The translations under genes were made by a program, and so were the position numbers. The notes below the pieces were generated by a model. It saw only the letters and a program-made list of their open reading frames with translations. It did not search any database and had not been told where the DNA came from. DNA of 64,000 bases, taken from Citrus sinensis. Taxonomy: Eukaryota; Streptophyta; Magnoliopsida; Sapindales; Rutaceae. The number at the start of each line of letters is the position of its first letter. The stretch's first letter is position 1. The stretch covers positions 15,587,001 to 15,651,000 of the forward strand of contig NC_068561.1 of the NCBI RefSeq assembly GCF_022201045.2, in the 5' to 3' direction. This document shows positions 38,864-51,076 of the stretch, piece after piece.

Positions 38864-41177
38864 GCTCTTAGGCTTTTGTTCAATTTTCTGTTGTATTTTT
38901 AGAAGATATTTAATTAAGTAATTTATTCAGCATGTATTGTAGCCAAGTTACTTAATTCTTCTCTAATAGAGAAACCCAATCCTTTATAAGCTTCCATGTG
39001 TTTATAAATGAACAAGTTTTGCGTTACAAATAGTTTATTATGAATTAAGTTTCTTTTTATTTGCTCATAATAAATGTTTTCTATTCTTAAAGAATAAAAT
39101 CAAACTCTAAAGAAAAATCTAGGTTTTAGGAAAACCCAAAACCTTGAAGAAGGACCTCTGAGTGCCCAGTTTTACTCCTAAAGTATCGTTTTAACTGAAG
39201 GATAGGCGTCTCAAGGAAGAATGAAGGTTTTATGTTATAATTTCCATGCCCCTAAGAGAAAGAAGTTTTTTTTTCTTTTTTTGAAAAAACTTCAGTTTTA
39301 ATTGAAAAGTTTGATTTTATACTCTGAACTTCTAGGAAAAAAAAATCTTTAGAAATTGTCAAAAAGAATACTGATTTTCGTTAGTATTTGGGACAAAATA
39401 ATTTGTTATCTAATTTATTTGATAGAGGTTTATAAAAGAATTGGAGAGTATCTAGAGGGGAAGAACAATTATTATAAGAATTTTAAATTTAGCTTGCATG
39501 TCATTAGATAACTATATTTGTTCTACTTTACGAAATTATTTTATTGAAGCATTTAGTGAGTACATCAAAAAATTAATAATTTAGGAAGATTAGCTATAAT
39601 AGGAAGTTATATAGACTGTAATATTAAACTTAGAATTATTGTCAACAGGAGAATAGAAGTAGCATTGAATCAAGGATATAATATAGGATTAGGAAATACC
39701 GATCCAGAATGATTAATGCAGAAGAAACTATTATCAAAAGTATTATAAGCACTCCATCTCTAGCATTATTTACATTCCGCTATTCTCAACTTAATAGATC
39801 ACTACAAGAAAACTGGCAATAGATGACAACTTATGATAGATTTTGTATATATCATAAAAGCATGGCAGACTCATGATAGAATATGGTTCTATCATGTATT
39901 AGTGATGGTTTTGTGATAGAATTATTGTTTATCAAGAATTAATGATATAATCGTGATAGAAATTTGCTCCGTCAAAAAATTATGATAGAATTATGATTTT
40001 GATTATATTTGACCAAATTTTAATATATTATTTTATTTTAAAAATCAAACAGTACCATTTTAAAAATTGAAAAAATAAAAACAAAAAGATAAAACGTTAC
40101 GATTTACTATGAGATAGCTTAAAACACACAACTAATTTTGTCGAAGTCTCGGACATTCTCCTAGTCACTCTCCATTTTGCCTCTCTCTTTCATCATTTGA
40201 AACCCTAGAATTAAAATTTCATTCTTAATAGATCATAAAAACTCCACTATTTTGCCATTCAAAATGCCACCATTCTTCCTCCGTTCAAGCCATCACGCTT
40301 GCTTGCTCTCTCATTTCACGTTGTTACTCAGTCTTTTCATATGTTCGTCATCTCCACAAGCAGATCTACCACCACCATGAGAATCAATTGGTTTTTTAAT
40401 TTTTTTTCCTCGACGAATCAATCCATTTCCAGGTAAGGTTGCTGAATTTTTTTTAAATAAAATAAAAATTGACATCGGGTATGTATTAAAACTTGTGAGT
40501 TTAGTTTTCTAAATAGCAAAATTTGTTGGGATTTTGGTGTAGAAATTGATTGGGATTGATTTGCATGGTATTGGATTTGTTGTGGAGGGGTAAGGTAATG
40601 GTGGCTCGTGGCTGTCATGATGGTTATGGTTTGGCTTTATCTTGAAATTTTCATGTTCAATTATCTTGTGCATTTTACCCGTTCTTGTCTAAGAAATCAT
40701 GATTTGGAAAATTTTGAATGCCAATTGAAGATTTAACATTTATAATTAGTTTACAATTTCGAAATATTTTTGCACATGTAAGGTGCTTGATCAACAGAGA
40801 GTTAGTTGGCAGAGAAAATGGCAGTGGTCTTATGCCTTATGCGGATTCTCTAATTCCCTATGTGTATTTGACTTTATTCACTTGTTTGTTGGCAGAGAAA
40901 ATGGCAGTTGTCTACCTAATACAAGTAATGTAGAGAAAATAGTATGTTTCTTTCTTTAAAAGCCCGCTACAACAGTGGATCATTGATGGGTTCTGACTCA
41001 TGAGGCTAGATTTTTGCTTCCTTGTTGAATTGCTGTGATTTAAGTTCTTGATTTGTATTCTCACTCTGTTAGATATCCTCTAATAGATTTGATTTAGATT
41101 TTTACTTAACCTGGCTTGGAATTTCATGTCTGATTATGGCTTCTTAGTTTTCCATGTTAACATATATGTTTCCATAA

Positions 41178-42338
41178 TGTTGATTTTGATGATAACAAAC
41201 AAGATTAAGAATGATTAATCTTTTAAGCTCAAATTATTTTTTATACATTTTAAATAAATCATTATTTTCACATTATAAAGGTTTTATATTTAATGAAAAA
41301 ATGATTTTATGAAATTAGTTTTTTTCAAGTTTATGGTTTCATTGAAAGAGTTTTGAAAACTTTGAAATCAACAAGTATTGCTTGAAATTTTGAAGGACTT
41401 ATTTGAAAAGTTTCATAGCATTGTGGGCCATATCATAATTTTAGACAGTTTTGAGATTAACAAAGCATTACTTAGAAATTCTAAAATTTGGACATATTTG
41501 TAAAGTTTCATAATGTTTTGGGCCATAGTACAGTTATGGAAAGTTTTGGGGCCAAACAATAATTTTAAAAAATAATTCACTGTAGCAGTTACTGTAGCAA
41601 GTGGCTATCCGGATCCTGACAAACGGTAGACCGAATTCGGGTAGAATGTTTCTGGAACTTAAACGGCTAATCGGATTTCACAAGCGACATACCAGATGTT
41701 CAGAAATTCAAAATTATGGCTGTAACGGTAACATTAAGCGGCTAACTGAATGTCCATAAACGGTAAGCCGGTTATGACCAAAATGTACATAACGACTAGT
41801 TTTTGAGTTCAAGCTATATAAACTCAAAACCAATTCATTTTTTGTAATCTTGGCAAGCAAAAACAAGTGCACACAACATATATTGAGCTTCAATTTCGTA
41901 AATCATCATTTATTAAATCATCTTTGTTCTTCAATTTGTATATCCACTCTTAAAGAGAGTTTCATTGTTGTAGTTTTCATTTCTCATCAAATTGTGAGTG
42001 TACAAGTGTGAGAAACACTTGGGGTGAAGAGATTAGAGAGATAATCTCTTGTTGTAAAGGTTCATTGACACCTTGAAGTCAATTGTAACGTTTAAAGTCT
42101 TGGAAAGACTCGGATAGTGAAATCCTCAAGCCCAGTGTGCTTGGAGGCGTGGACGTAGGCGGGGATTGCCGAACCACGTAAAAATCCTTGAGTTTGCTTT
42201 CTCTTCCCTTGCTCATTTATTATTGTGCTTTCAATGAATTTACTGTTTTCGAATTTATTAAGGCATTAGATTGGATTGTTGTGTGGTTTGCTTAGCTTAA
42301 TTTTTAAAATCCCAATTCACCCCCCCTCTTGGGTTGCC
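41178..42338 (+). mobile_element. LTR (solo or truncated), family A, plus orientation
   Basis: Starts TGTTGATTTTGATGATAAC and ends CCCCTCTTGGGTTGC. Includes GTGGACGTAGGC...GCCGAACCACGTA. It is the inverted counterpart of 24906-25987. It has no internal retroelement DNA, and the captured exon begins 20 bp past its end. A matching target repeat was not found. Confidence 0.7.
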
Positions 42339-42358
42339 TAGTTAGTATTTCATTCCAG

Positions 42359-42445
42359 GGTGTCGAAACTATAGATTCTAATTATTTAATTACTCCAGAA
42401 AATATTGAAAGGCTGAAGCAGGCAAAAGAAGCCAAAAGGGTCCAG
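42359..42445 (+). pseudogene. Captured exon-like segment, source unknown
   Basis: A 29-codon open segment reading [18 protein letters not shown] and onward, bounded by TTCCAG and GTATGC, so both splice sites look usable. Charged and codon-rich, unlike surrounding transposon DNA. I do not recognise the parent gene. It is in phase 0 with the PRP19-like exon 880 bp downstream. Confidence 0.5.
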
Positions 42446-43326
42446 GTATGCTCTTTATCTCTGCTTCTTTGGATAATGGATGAGATAAGTAAATTCTTAT
42501 TTGTTTATTTGAGTTTTACCTATCTAGTAGATTTTAGGATTTTAGTTGTGACAGAAATCTAGTTTGAGATGTTGTACGGCATACTGCTGCGGACTTAATA
42601 TTTGATATATAAAGATCATATTTCTGGATTATAAAAGATCTTAACAGCTTGAAAAGATGGAATGTTTCTATTAGTAAGATTTGTTTTGCCAGGCTTTCTT
42701 TGGAGGTTAATTATCACCCAGATTTTCATGTGCGCAAGCATAGAACCTGGTTTGAACTTTTAGGGGGTGTTTGGCCCCCCTCGTTAGCACTCGTTGCATT
42801 AGCAAGCTTAGGTTATATTCCAATTTAATCAGTATGTAATAAGCTCTAATTTTTATGGTGATCTTTTTCTTTCCATGAAACATATAGTTTTCCATATTTT
42901 AGCCCATGTTTTTCATTCATAATATCATATTGTTTTTGTGTTCATTAGGTCTCTTCATTCCATAATAATTTAGAATGTATAACACATATATTTTGTCTTA
43001 GAGTTTTGCGCCAATTATTCTTATGCAAGATTTATCTAGTATACTTTACAAGATAGAGCTATTATAAGATTTTTTTTTTTTTTGAGATCCCTTGTTCTGT
43101 GCTCTTTTAATTTTTTTCATTTGAAAAGTGAATACTTTTTTTTTATAAACAATGATAATCGTGTAAGCATAATTTAATGTCTTTTATCATTTTTTTAACT
43201 GTAATATTGCTAATTTCTTAGCGACACTTCTTCAAATTCATAATTTTAATTGATACTGAATTTTACATTTTAATATGTGATTCTTTATTATATTTCTTGG
43301 CAGTTACATTGTTTGTCTAATTGTAG

Positions 43327-43413
43327 GAATGGGATGGTCTAATGCAATCTAATTTTGCTTTGGAACAACAACAGCATACATCAAGGCAAGAACTAAGTCA
43401 TGCATTGTACCAG
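43327..43413 (+). pseudogene. Captured PRP19/MAC3 exon inside CACTA element
   Basis: 29 codons, [16 protein letters not shown] then [13 protein letters not shown], between TTGTAG and GTAATA splice sites. This matches the region after the U-box in plant PRP19 (MAC3A/B, PUB59/60), a spliceosome-associated ubiquitin ligase, where coiled-coil tetramerisation occurs. Neither the U-box nor WD40 repeats are present, so it is a fragment and not a gene. Few substitutions from the family pattern suggest fairly recent capture. Confidence 0.75.
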
Positions 43414-44954
43414 GTAATAGCACTTGAGGCTATGCCTGCTATATTGGACATTTAGTTTATATGATACATATCATCTGTTTGGTTGTATTGATGTACATAT
43501 TGTATTGTGCTAGCTGAAGTTAATGGAAATATGAGGTTGCTGCTAAATAATTTGATTTTATAGATAATTAGTTTATAGGCTTGTTGTTATCTCTATAAAA
43601 TGTATTTATCCAGAAAATACGCATTGAGCCTTAGCAAATTTCGTTTTTTCTTCCTCTAATGAAATACACATTTACATTTTATGTCTTCTTCTCTTTGACC
43701 ATAGTACAAATTGTAATTAAATCATTACTTGAGTAGCTCACTGACCTTAGCATATTGATTTGTCCTCAACATGATGTTTCTTGTCGTGTAATTACTGGAC
43801 TAAAAAGGAAAAGGATGAAGCATGATCATCACATGTGCAATCTAAAAGACAAATAATGCCTGCAGCATCAATTGCAGTTACATCTTATACTACTCTTAGT
43901 AGTGGGAAAATAGGTTCTTTCTCCCTGTAGTTTTAGGTTTACTTTTGTTTTAGCATCCCTCGGATTTACCTTTTACTTATTTATTATCTCATTCGATATC
44001 TTAGCCCTTAAGGATGAGGATGTGGCCCTGCTGGATAAAAAATACATGCTGGAATTACTTCTGCCATTATTGCTAAGTTGACAAACCATAATGCAACTCT
44101 TTTACAACAGCAGAAAGAGCAGCAGCTACTCTTTATTAATGTGGACGATTTTGGTCATACAAGTTTCATCTGTGACTTTAACCTTGTTTGATGCTGGAAT
44201 TAGAGTGCTATTGGAAGATGGTATTGGTGCTGGAAGTTTTGCTGGAGTCTTGCTAGAAGTCTTGTTGTTGGAAAATTTTCATTTAGAAGTTTTGTTGGGT
44301 AATTTGGCTTGGTGGCTGGAATTTGAATTGCTTTTCTTGGAGTTTAATTGGGATTTAAGTATTGTTTTATATTTTAGTTCTTTTTTATTTGGGATGTCTT
44401 ATTATGTATTGGTGGTGATGACATTGAATGCTAGATGTATTTGTTCTTAAATTAATTTGTTGGATTGAATGGAGGTTAATTAATATTAATTGCTTTTAGT
44501 TTTTTTGACGATATTCATTTTTTATAATTAATTAAATTTGTAATCAAGAATTCACAAATAAATTATAATCATAATATATTTTTTAAAAAAATTAACTTTA
44601 TGACGGGAAATACCCATCATAACATTTGTCATAAAAAATTTCTACCAAAATTTAATAATAAATTTACAAATGACAATTTAATTTTCCGCCAAAAATAAAA
44701 AAAAATGGCGGTAAAATTTCTACCAATAATAAATTTAATTTCCCGCTAATAATAAATTCAAATTTAATTATTTTTTATATTAAAATATTGTGTGACAGAT
44801 ATATGACGGTAAAATACTATTATGAATTTATGACGGAAAATATTCTGTCATAAATTAATGACAGTGACATAGATGACGGATGAACTATCTGTCATGCACC
44901 CTTTTTTATGACAATTATTTCCCGTCATCTATTACTTGTTTTCTTGTAGTGGAT

Positions 44955-45130
44955 GTGAGTTAGTAAAAGTATTGGATTATTTTAAAAACAAATATAGAGT
45001 AATATGTAAAGGAATCCTAATTACTAGAATCCAAATTCAAGTAGTTAAGAGGTTAATAGAAGAAGTCTAAAATTTATAAGATAAATAAAGAGAACTAAAG
45101 AAATAGAAGGTGTTAAAAGAAATAAATAGT
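44955..45130 (+). pseudogene. Viral-like remnant on far side of CACTA insertion
   Basis: A-rich, continuing the frame broken at 39796: pieces such as VLDYFKNKYRVICKGIL are visible before stops near 45070. Joined across the GAT duplication it extends the upstream frame. Identity is inferred. Confidence 0.4.
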
Positions 45131-46261
45131 TGTCTTTATTCTTTCTTCCGTTTGTTTAGCAGCACTCTAATATTAATGACATCACGGTGATTAAATAATA
45201 ATGTAATTTAAAAAATATCAATAAGTAACAAGTATCAAAAATAAAAATTCATTAATATATTCAATACATTAATAATTGATCTCGACGTGTTTTCATATGT
45301 TAAAAAATTTAAAAAATAAACTTATCATCAAGAATACAAAATAATCTTTTTCTATATGTGCAATAATAATATTACTCAATTATTAATCTCTAATCTAATT
45401 TCACAGACGATTTTTCTCAAAATTCATAGTTGAAAATGTATTTTACTATTGTAGTTGTGACAATTAGTAAAATTAATGCTAATGTTATCAATAAATAAAT
45501 TAATTAATACAATTTATCTTTTTTAGTATTAACTATTTTTCTTGTTAGCCTATCAATCTCTTTCAATTTTAAAAATTTGTTATTAGAACCCACATGTGTA
45601 ATGTAAACATCAAATTGAATTTTAAGTGTCAGAAGATTCATTGAAGAAAAATCATTTTGATAAACTCAATAAGATAAAATAATTTTTTTTTTATGTGAGG
45701 AGAGTTAGCGTGCAACGAATTTCAAAATAATAATTTTTTTGTAGGTTGGAAGTTAAAGATAAATACTTAATATTTCAGTTATTTTTAAATTTTAATAGGT
45801 ATTTTTATGATAATTGAGATAAATATTAAATTAAATTTATAAATTTTAAAAAGTTAGAGGGGGCTTGAACCCCCACTCCTAACGTGGCACCGCCTATGCC
45901 ATCACCTATATATGTATATATTAAAGACGTTTATAAACATCCCAAATCCCGCATTTGTGCACATATGCATATTCATGTATGATAATTGATATGTGCGTAA
46001 GAAATGAAACTCTTTATTACAAAAAAGATAACCAACAAAATCACTCTGGAAAAGGATAAAATGAATAAAAAGAAAACAATTAAACTCAAATTCACTCTAA
46101 CTCTCTCAAATTGTTCTGCCAAATAAATAAATATGATTCCTCAATGATATACCACACACCCTTTTAACGAGAATGATTTTGTTGAAACGATGTACACAAC
46201 GTGACAGCATGCCTATATATATATATATATATATATATGCATTACAGCAGTGGTGCTAAAT
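45131..46261. other. Intergenic, AT-rich
   Basis: No gene. Contains an (AT)n microsatellite at 46214-46238 just before the PAR1 stop, in its presumed 3' UTR. Confidence 0.5.
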
Positions 46262-47857
46262 TTATGCTGGAGACGGAGCTGGAGCACCGATGAAGATTTT
46301 TCTTGATTTGGAAAAGCCAACGGGGGAAGAAGCAGGAGCGGTGGCAAGGCTGACGGTGCCGTCACCGCCGGAGCTCAAAAGCTGAAGCATTGAACGGTGA
46401 GGGTTGCTGCGGGTAGCCTGGCAAATGTCAGGCAAGTATGCTCCTGCGTGAACCAACACCACGTTCATATTAAGTTACATGCAGCGATCCCATGATCATG
46501 TATACAAACAGCGTTATTGCACGTTGACTTTATTAAATTAGAAAAAGAAACTCGTATAAAAGGAATATATATTATAAGCCATGCGACGTGTCATGCAACT
46601 TTGTGACAGGAGAAATAATTCTTTGACTGATGGAGAAGAAAAAATGTCTCAAGCAAAGGGTTTATAAGAGAACTCTTTAATTAATGTGTAAACTTAAAGA
46701 GAAAACAAAAAGCAAAAGCTAGATGTGGTGTTTGAAGGATATGTTTTATGCTCACAAAAGCTAAATTCTTTCTTTTTTAATATTTAATAAGTCTAAATTC
46801 TAGATTTTCCCAAAAGCCGTCTCCCCAAATATCTTTAATTAGTCGGTAAATATAAACAAACCATTTAAAAATCTCTTTCTAGAAGGTGTTTGATTTGTAT
46901 TTTGACCATACAAATTGTAAGATTCGACGTTATCAAACTCGTCAAATTTCGCTAGAAATTAGAAAATTACATTTTCAATTTCTTTCTTCTTTTTTTTTCC
47001 TTCTAAGTCGGTAGTTGAAAAGGTCTTAGAAGAAATTTGATGTATATTGACCATGTAAATTCAAAGATTTGACATTAACTATTTGATATGTCAAATATTT
47101 CTAGAACAATTTTGTTTTTTGTTTTTCGGAATGGTAAACTTAAGACATAATTAAACCCAACTACTAATTGTAACCCATGTCACAATTAACATAGTTCATT
47201 GATCTTATTATTGCCATCGACCATGAATAGACTTGGCAACCAATAATTTTTTTTCCTCCGTATTTGTAAAATTTGTCCGATTTTAATTGATCATAATGAA
47301 AAATGAAGAGTTGATAAAATGAATGTTCATACCTTCACCGGCGGCCAAGTTAAAGTAGAGGTCAACAATGTTAGGGCACTTCTGGTAACAAGCCGGCGAG
47401 CAAAGCTTGGAAGCGAATTCAGGCTCAAGGAGAGCGTCCGATGAAATCCCAACGGCGTTCCTATCAACACCACAAGCTTTCACGCATCGATCTGTCTCAA
47501 TGTAATCCGCCATTTTTTCAACAACAACGTCCGATGTCTTGCACAAAAATTCTAGGCTTCCGTCTTTGGTCGTGTAAGTCTCCAGCAAACACCTCTTCCC
47601 AGAAGACGCAATTGAAAATGCACAAACATTCTTTGGCAAAGACTCGCACTCAATCTCAGCTGCAGAACAACGAACCGAAAATTAAAAAGAGAAAAAAGAA
47701 AATGTAAATACCCATTTGCCCTCACGCCCTGCACAGGACGTACAACCAAACAATAAAATCATAACATGCATAGATAAATGTAAACATTACCTAGAGCTGC
47801 ATGGAGAAAGAGGGAGGAGAGGAATAGAACAAATGACAATCTAAGTGAAGAGGCCAT
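46262..47857 (-). CDS. PAR1: PAR1 family secreted protein (photoassimilate-responsive)
   Basis: Exons on the minus strand: 47857-47791, 47659-47333, 46443-46262, giving 191 aa with GT-AG introns and matching phases. A signal peptide ([17 protein letters not shown]) is cut before EIECESLP. The mature part has the cysteine-rich PAR1 pattern, with Cys at [35 protein letters not shown] and ICQA. It ends in an Ala/Pro/Ser tail (IGAPAPSPA) that could carry arabinogalactan-type hydroxyproline. PAR1 proteins were described in tobacco as induced by sugar and pathogens; their molecular role is not known. Length is normal for the family. It is a single gene here with no related neighbour. Confidence 0.9.
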
Positions 47858-47972
47858 GAATGCAATTATTTTTTCTTTTTCTGATTTTAGGGTTTTTGAA
47901 CAATGAAGATGAAGAAACAATTAAGAAAGTAAATGGGATCTGTGAGAGAGAGTGTTTTGAGGAGTTTGCGGA

Positions 47973-47978
47973 TATATA
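47973..47978 (-). promoter_or_regulatory. TATA box of PAR1 gene
   Basis: CTCTATATATCCGC on the minus strand, about 116 bp before the ATG; a GA-rich stretch (ACTCTCTCTCACA) lies between. Confidence 0.55.
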
Positions 47979-50124
47979 GAGGAGAGATATGTACCAAGAA
48001 AAGGTTCGTGGTTTCTATATATAATGACATGTGGGAACGGCTTAAGGTTTCCTTTTATAAGCTTGCGTATTTGTGTGATTTGTGTGCGTAGAGATGTTAG
48101 ATGGAATTAAATTAATTAGTAAATGAAGGACGCGTTTGGTGGGTTCATTTACGAATCTCTTGGACTTTTCTGTGGAGCCCATGTTCGATGTTTTTGTTAC
48201 TTACTATTTTTAAAAACCTTTTTTTTCTTTTTTCTTCTTTTGATTTAGTTTACTATATACTAGTCAAATCTGGGTTGATATATTATATTGTGTTTTCTCA
48301 TTGACGACTGCTAAAGACGTGTTTGAATGGCTCGCACGTTACTGTATCGAGAAGGTTCTCAACATTTGAATCATATTCTCTTATAATTAACCCGTGTGAC
48401 AATTATAATTTGAATTATTCAAATTTCAGCATGTAGTACATAACCAAAATAAAGAAAGGAAAAAAAAAACTTAATTTAATGTTGTAAGTACCACATTTCC
48501 GCATTGTATTGCTAATATTATTAAACAAGAAGTCAAGAATATCGGTTAATTAATTGGATTATTAAAGTAAGAATTTCAATAAACATCTCTATTTTAGTAA
48601 TAACTCCTCAATTTGAAGCTGAATTAATTTAATGATCAAATGGACAGAAAAAAAAAAGATTAATCGAAAATTCTTCCAAAATAAAAGAGTTGTTAGGTCG
48701 ATTATTATTTATTCAATACAAAAATATCATAAAAATTTGGAGAGGTGGTTAAGTTTTTGCGTGGCCTAAGGGAAAGGTGCGCCCCAACGCATGTCGGATG
48801 GAATATAGAAAATTAAGCAGAAGCCAACTCATTGACAAAGTGAATCAATTGACCGAAGATTAAGTCACCGCGTCTTTAAAACTGTAAGGTGCCCGTAGGT
48901 TTCCTTGTTTGCATCAGAAGTAAATTAAGCTTCGGTCGCAGTTCCACATGTCGAATTGCGTATGTGGTGACAAATCAAAATGCAACAGGAAAGTCCCAAC
49001 AGTTCGTCCGCAATTTTGGTGGCGGCATTGATTGAAAGAAAAGAAGCTTCTCCGAGTCCTCTCTAGCTTAACTATGCATGTTCTTGCAGTTTCTGTCACG
49101 CAACATGACCAAGTCTTCGGTCTCCACCGTGCTAATGTCATCCTTGGTAGTTATTAATTATATATATATATTAATTTTTCGTTCTGACAATCTTAAAGTG
49201 CGAAAAAAATTTTAAAAAAAAATTAAAATCGTGAGATTTTAAAGACTTAAAATTTAAAGCGCTTAAACTGCACAGTTTATGTATTTTTCTGAATTTTTTT
49301 ACACTTAAAAATTTCTGATTGAAACATCTATATATATATATATATATGATTCAATTCAAGATCCTGAATTTATTAAAGTCCGAGAAGGTTATTAAACTCT
49401 ATAATTTAATAATGTAATGACATTATATTGTTAAACCGTAAAGTTTAATAATTTTTTCAAACTTTAATAAAGTCCAAAATCCTCAACCAGGTCAGCACTC
49501 TATGTTACATTAATCTTCTTAGTTAACCATTTGTATTATTAAACTAATTCCTTCAATTAGAGGATTTTTTGGCCATGCCGAGTTCAGGTAACCATAATTT
49601 TAAATTGAAACAAAGTTAATAACAATTGTAGAGAAATAATTGACCGCTATACATTTTACAATAGTCTTTTTGCTTACGTAATTGCAATTCATCTGCTTTT
49701 ACCAGCTGTCTTTGTTCAATTGATATGCCTGAACAAGTACGAAAATTTATGTCCGAGTCAACGACAGATGTTCTAATTAATATTACACACATACGTAAAA
49801 CATTAATTGGTTTTTTTTTTTTTTAACACGGATAATAACAATCAAAGTTTACTGAGACAACTCTAAAAATCTAAGGGATCAATCTAGATCATCAATGTCT
49901 AAAGAATCAACCTAGATCACTTAGAACATTTTTATTACGATACAACCTAGAAATATTCTATTCTTATTGTAAAAACCGTGGACCTCACCAATATTCAAAG
50001 TCAAAAAATATATCAACTTCCACAGTCTACCATCACACGATCACATATTTTTTCATATATATAAATATATATGTGAAATAATAAGATATTTCGTACGAAA
50101 TTATATAGAAAAAGTCACGTCACT
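47979..50124. other. Intergenic
   Basis: Contains the PAR1 promoter at its left end and (AT)n runs near 49160 and 49331. The stretch 48880-49140 is less AT-rich but has no recognisable coding or RNA feature. Confidence 0.45.
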
Positions 50125-51076
50125 TAAGGGTGGGTAAATTCAGAGGGTAATTTTTAAAAACCTCCCTTGAGGTTTGGACTTGTTGCAAGTAGATGGCGAG
50201 AATTGATTTATTTGTAAAAAACCCCCTACCGTCAGTTAATTTTAACATTGACCGTTAGTTGACCGTGCAAAGACAATATTACCCTTAACAATAGTTTATA
50301 AACGAAAATAACTATAAAAAAAACCAAAATTATTAGCTATTTCACCATCTTTAAATTATTGATATTTTCTTAAAGTTCCTATAAAAAAGATAAAATTAAA
50401 AAATCCTCTTTAAATTATTGATATTTTCTTAAAATTCCTACAAGAAAGATAAAATTAAAAATTTAAAAATGAAATTGTCATAATCTTTACCTATGATATT
50501 GTAAATTTTTAGAATTGACAAGGATAAAATTGTTAAAAAATAGGGTTTGTGCTTTTCGCGCCAATAATTTTGGTTTTTTTTATAGTTATTTTCGTTTATA
50601 AACTATTGTTAAGGGTAATATTGTCTTTGCACGGTCAACTAACGGTCAATGTTAAAATTAACTGACGGTAAGAGGTTTTTTACAAATAAACTAATTCTCG
50701 TCATCTACTTGCAACAAACCCAAACCTCAGGGGAAGTTTTTAAAAATTACCCTAAATTCATATTCAGATAAATTTGATCAAATTTTGGATTAATTAGGTT
50801 GGAAAAAACATAACTTAAATTCAATCTGAACATATAATCCGATCCGAGATAATTCAAATTGGCTCGGGTCGGATCAAAATTTTGTATTTATATATACTTT
50901 GATTTCTTTGAATTTTCCGATCGAATTTGACCCAATCTGATCATAATCTAACCAGCTCAGGTTGGCCAAAATCCAACCAATCGGATTAGACTCTTCATTC
51001 GAATCCAATCCGAATCCAAATTTTCTAGATCGAATTGGTCTGGATCAGTTCGGGTCAAGTCATTTGCACACCCCTA
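50125..51076. mobile_element. hAT-like MITE interrupted by a Mutator-type MITE
   Basis: The left end TAAGGGTGGGTAAAT and the right end read inward TAGGGGTGTGCAAAT match hAT termini (TAGGGGTG...). Flanks ACGTCACT and CCATCACC agree at five of eight bases, a possible eroded 8-bp duplication. The right part has repeated GATCC/GGGTCGG-like words typical of such MITEs. The MULE-type element 50145-50752 sits 20 bp inside the left end. Confidence 0.55.
50145..50752. mobile_element. Mutator-type MITE with 10-bp target duplication
   Basis: Ends GGGTAATTTTTAAAAAC and GTTTTTAAAAATTACCC; arms of about 210 bp are nearly identical inverted copies (for example GACCGTTAGTTGACCGTGCA on the left). Flanks TAAATTCAGA and TAAATTCATA differ at one base. 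No coding sequence. Confidence 0.9.

Larger units (their letters stand above)
37805..39796 (+). pseudogene. Endogenous pararetrovirus, continuation after copia insertion
   Basis: A-rich sequence of the same character resumes. A frame at 38150-38590 with few stops reads pieces such as DHTKLIVEDFNQNIF and NLDDVEAHNLDNMLEA, and probably is the C-terminal half of the viroplasmin-like ORF. Non-coding intergenic-like DNA follows, then at 39400-39796 another broken frame (for example VALNQGYNIGLGNTDPE). That frame could be the start of a second, adjacent viral copy. The CACTA transposon splits it. Viral identity here rests on continuity and composition. Confidence 0.55.
39800..44951. mobile_element. 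CACTA (En/Spm) transposon, non-autonomous
   Basis: Termini are CACTACAAGAAAAC and GTTTTCTTGTAGTG, a perfect 14-bp inverted pair, with 3-bp target repeats GAT at 39797-39799 and 44952-44954. Subterminal DNA carries many ATGATAGA and TGACGG/CCGTCA motifs, typical binding arrays of this superfamily. No TNPA/TNPD-like transposase was recognised in about 5.15 kb. The interior includes a nested LTR (41178-42338) and spliceable host-like exons (42359-42445, 43327-43413). The element interrupts the viral copy. Confidence 0.93.

Noticed and set aside
42770..42790. GGGGGTGTTTGGCCCCCC, like a Harbinger MITE end
   Set aside because: Only one end was found; no inverted partner nearby.
44091..44450. 119-codon open frame in the CACTA element
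   Set aside because: Strongly Leu/Phe-biased, no match to transposase motifs I know and no splice context; probably chance or decayed sequence.
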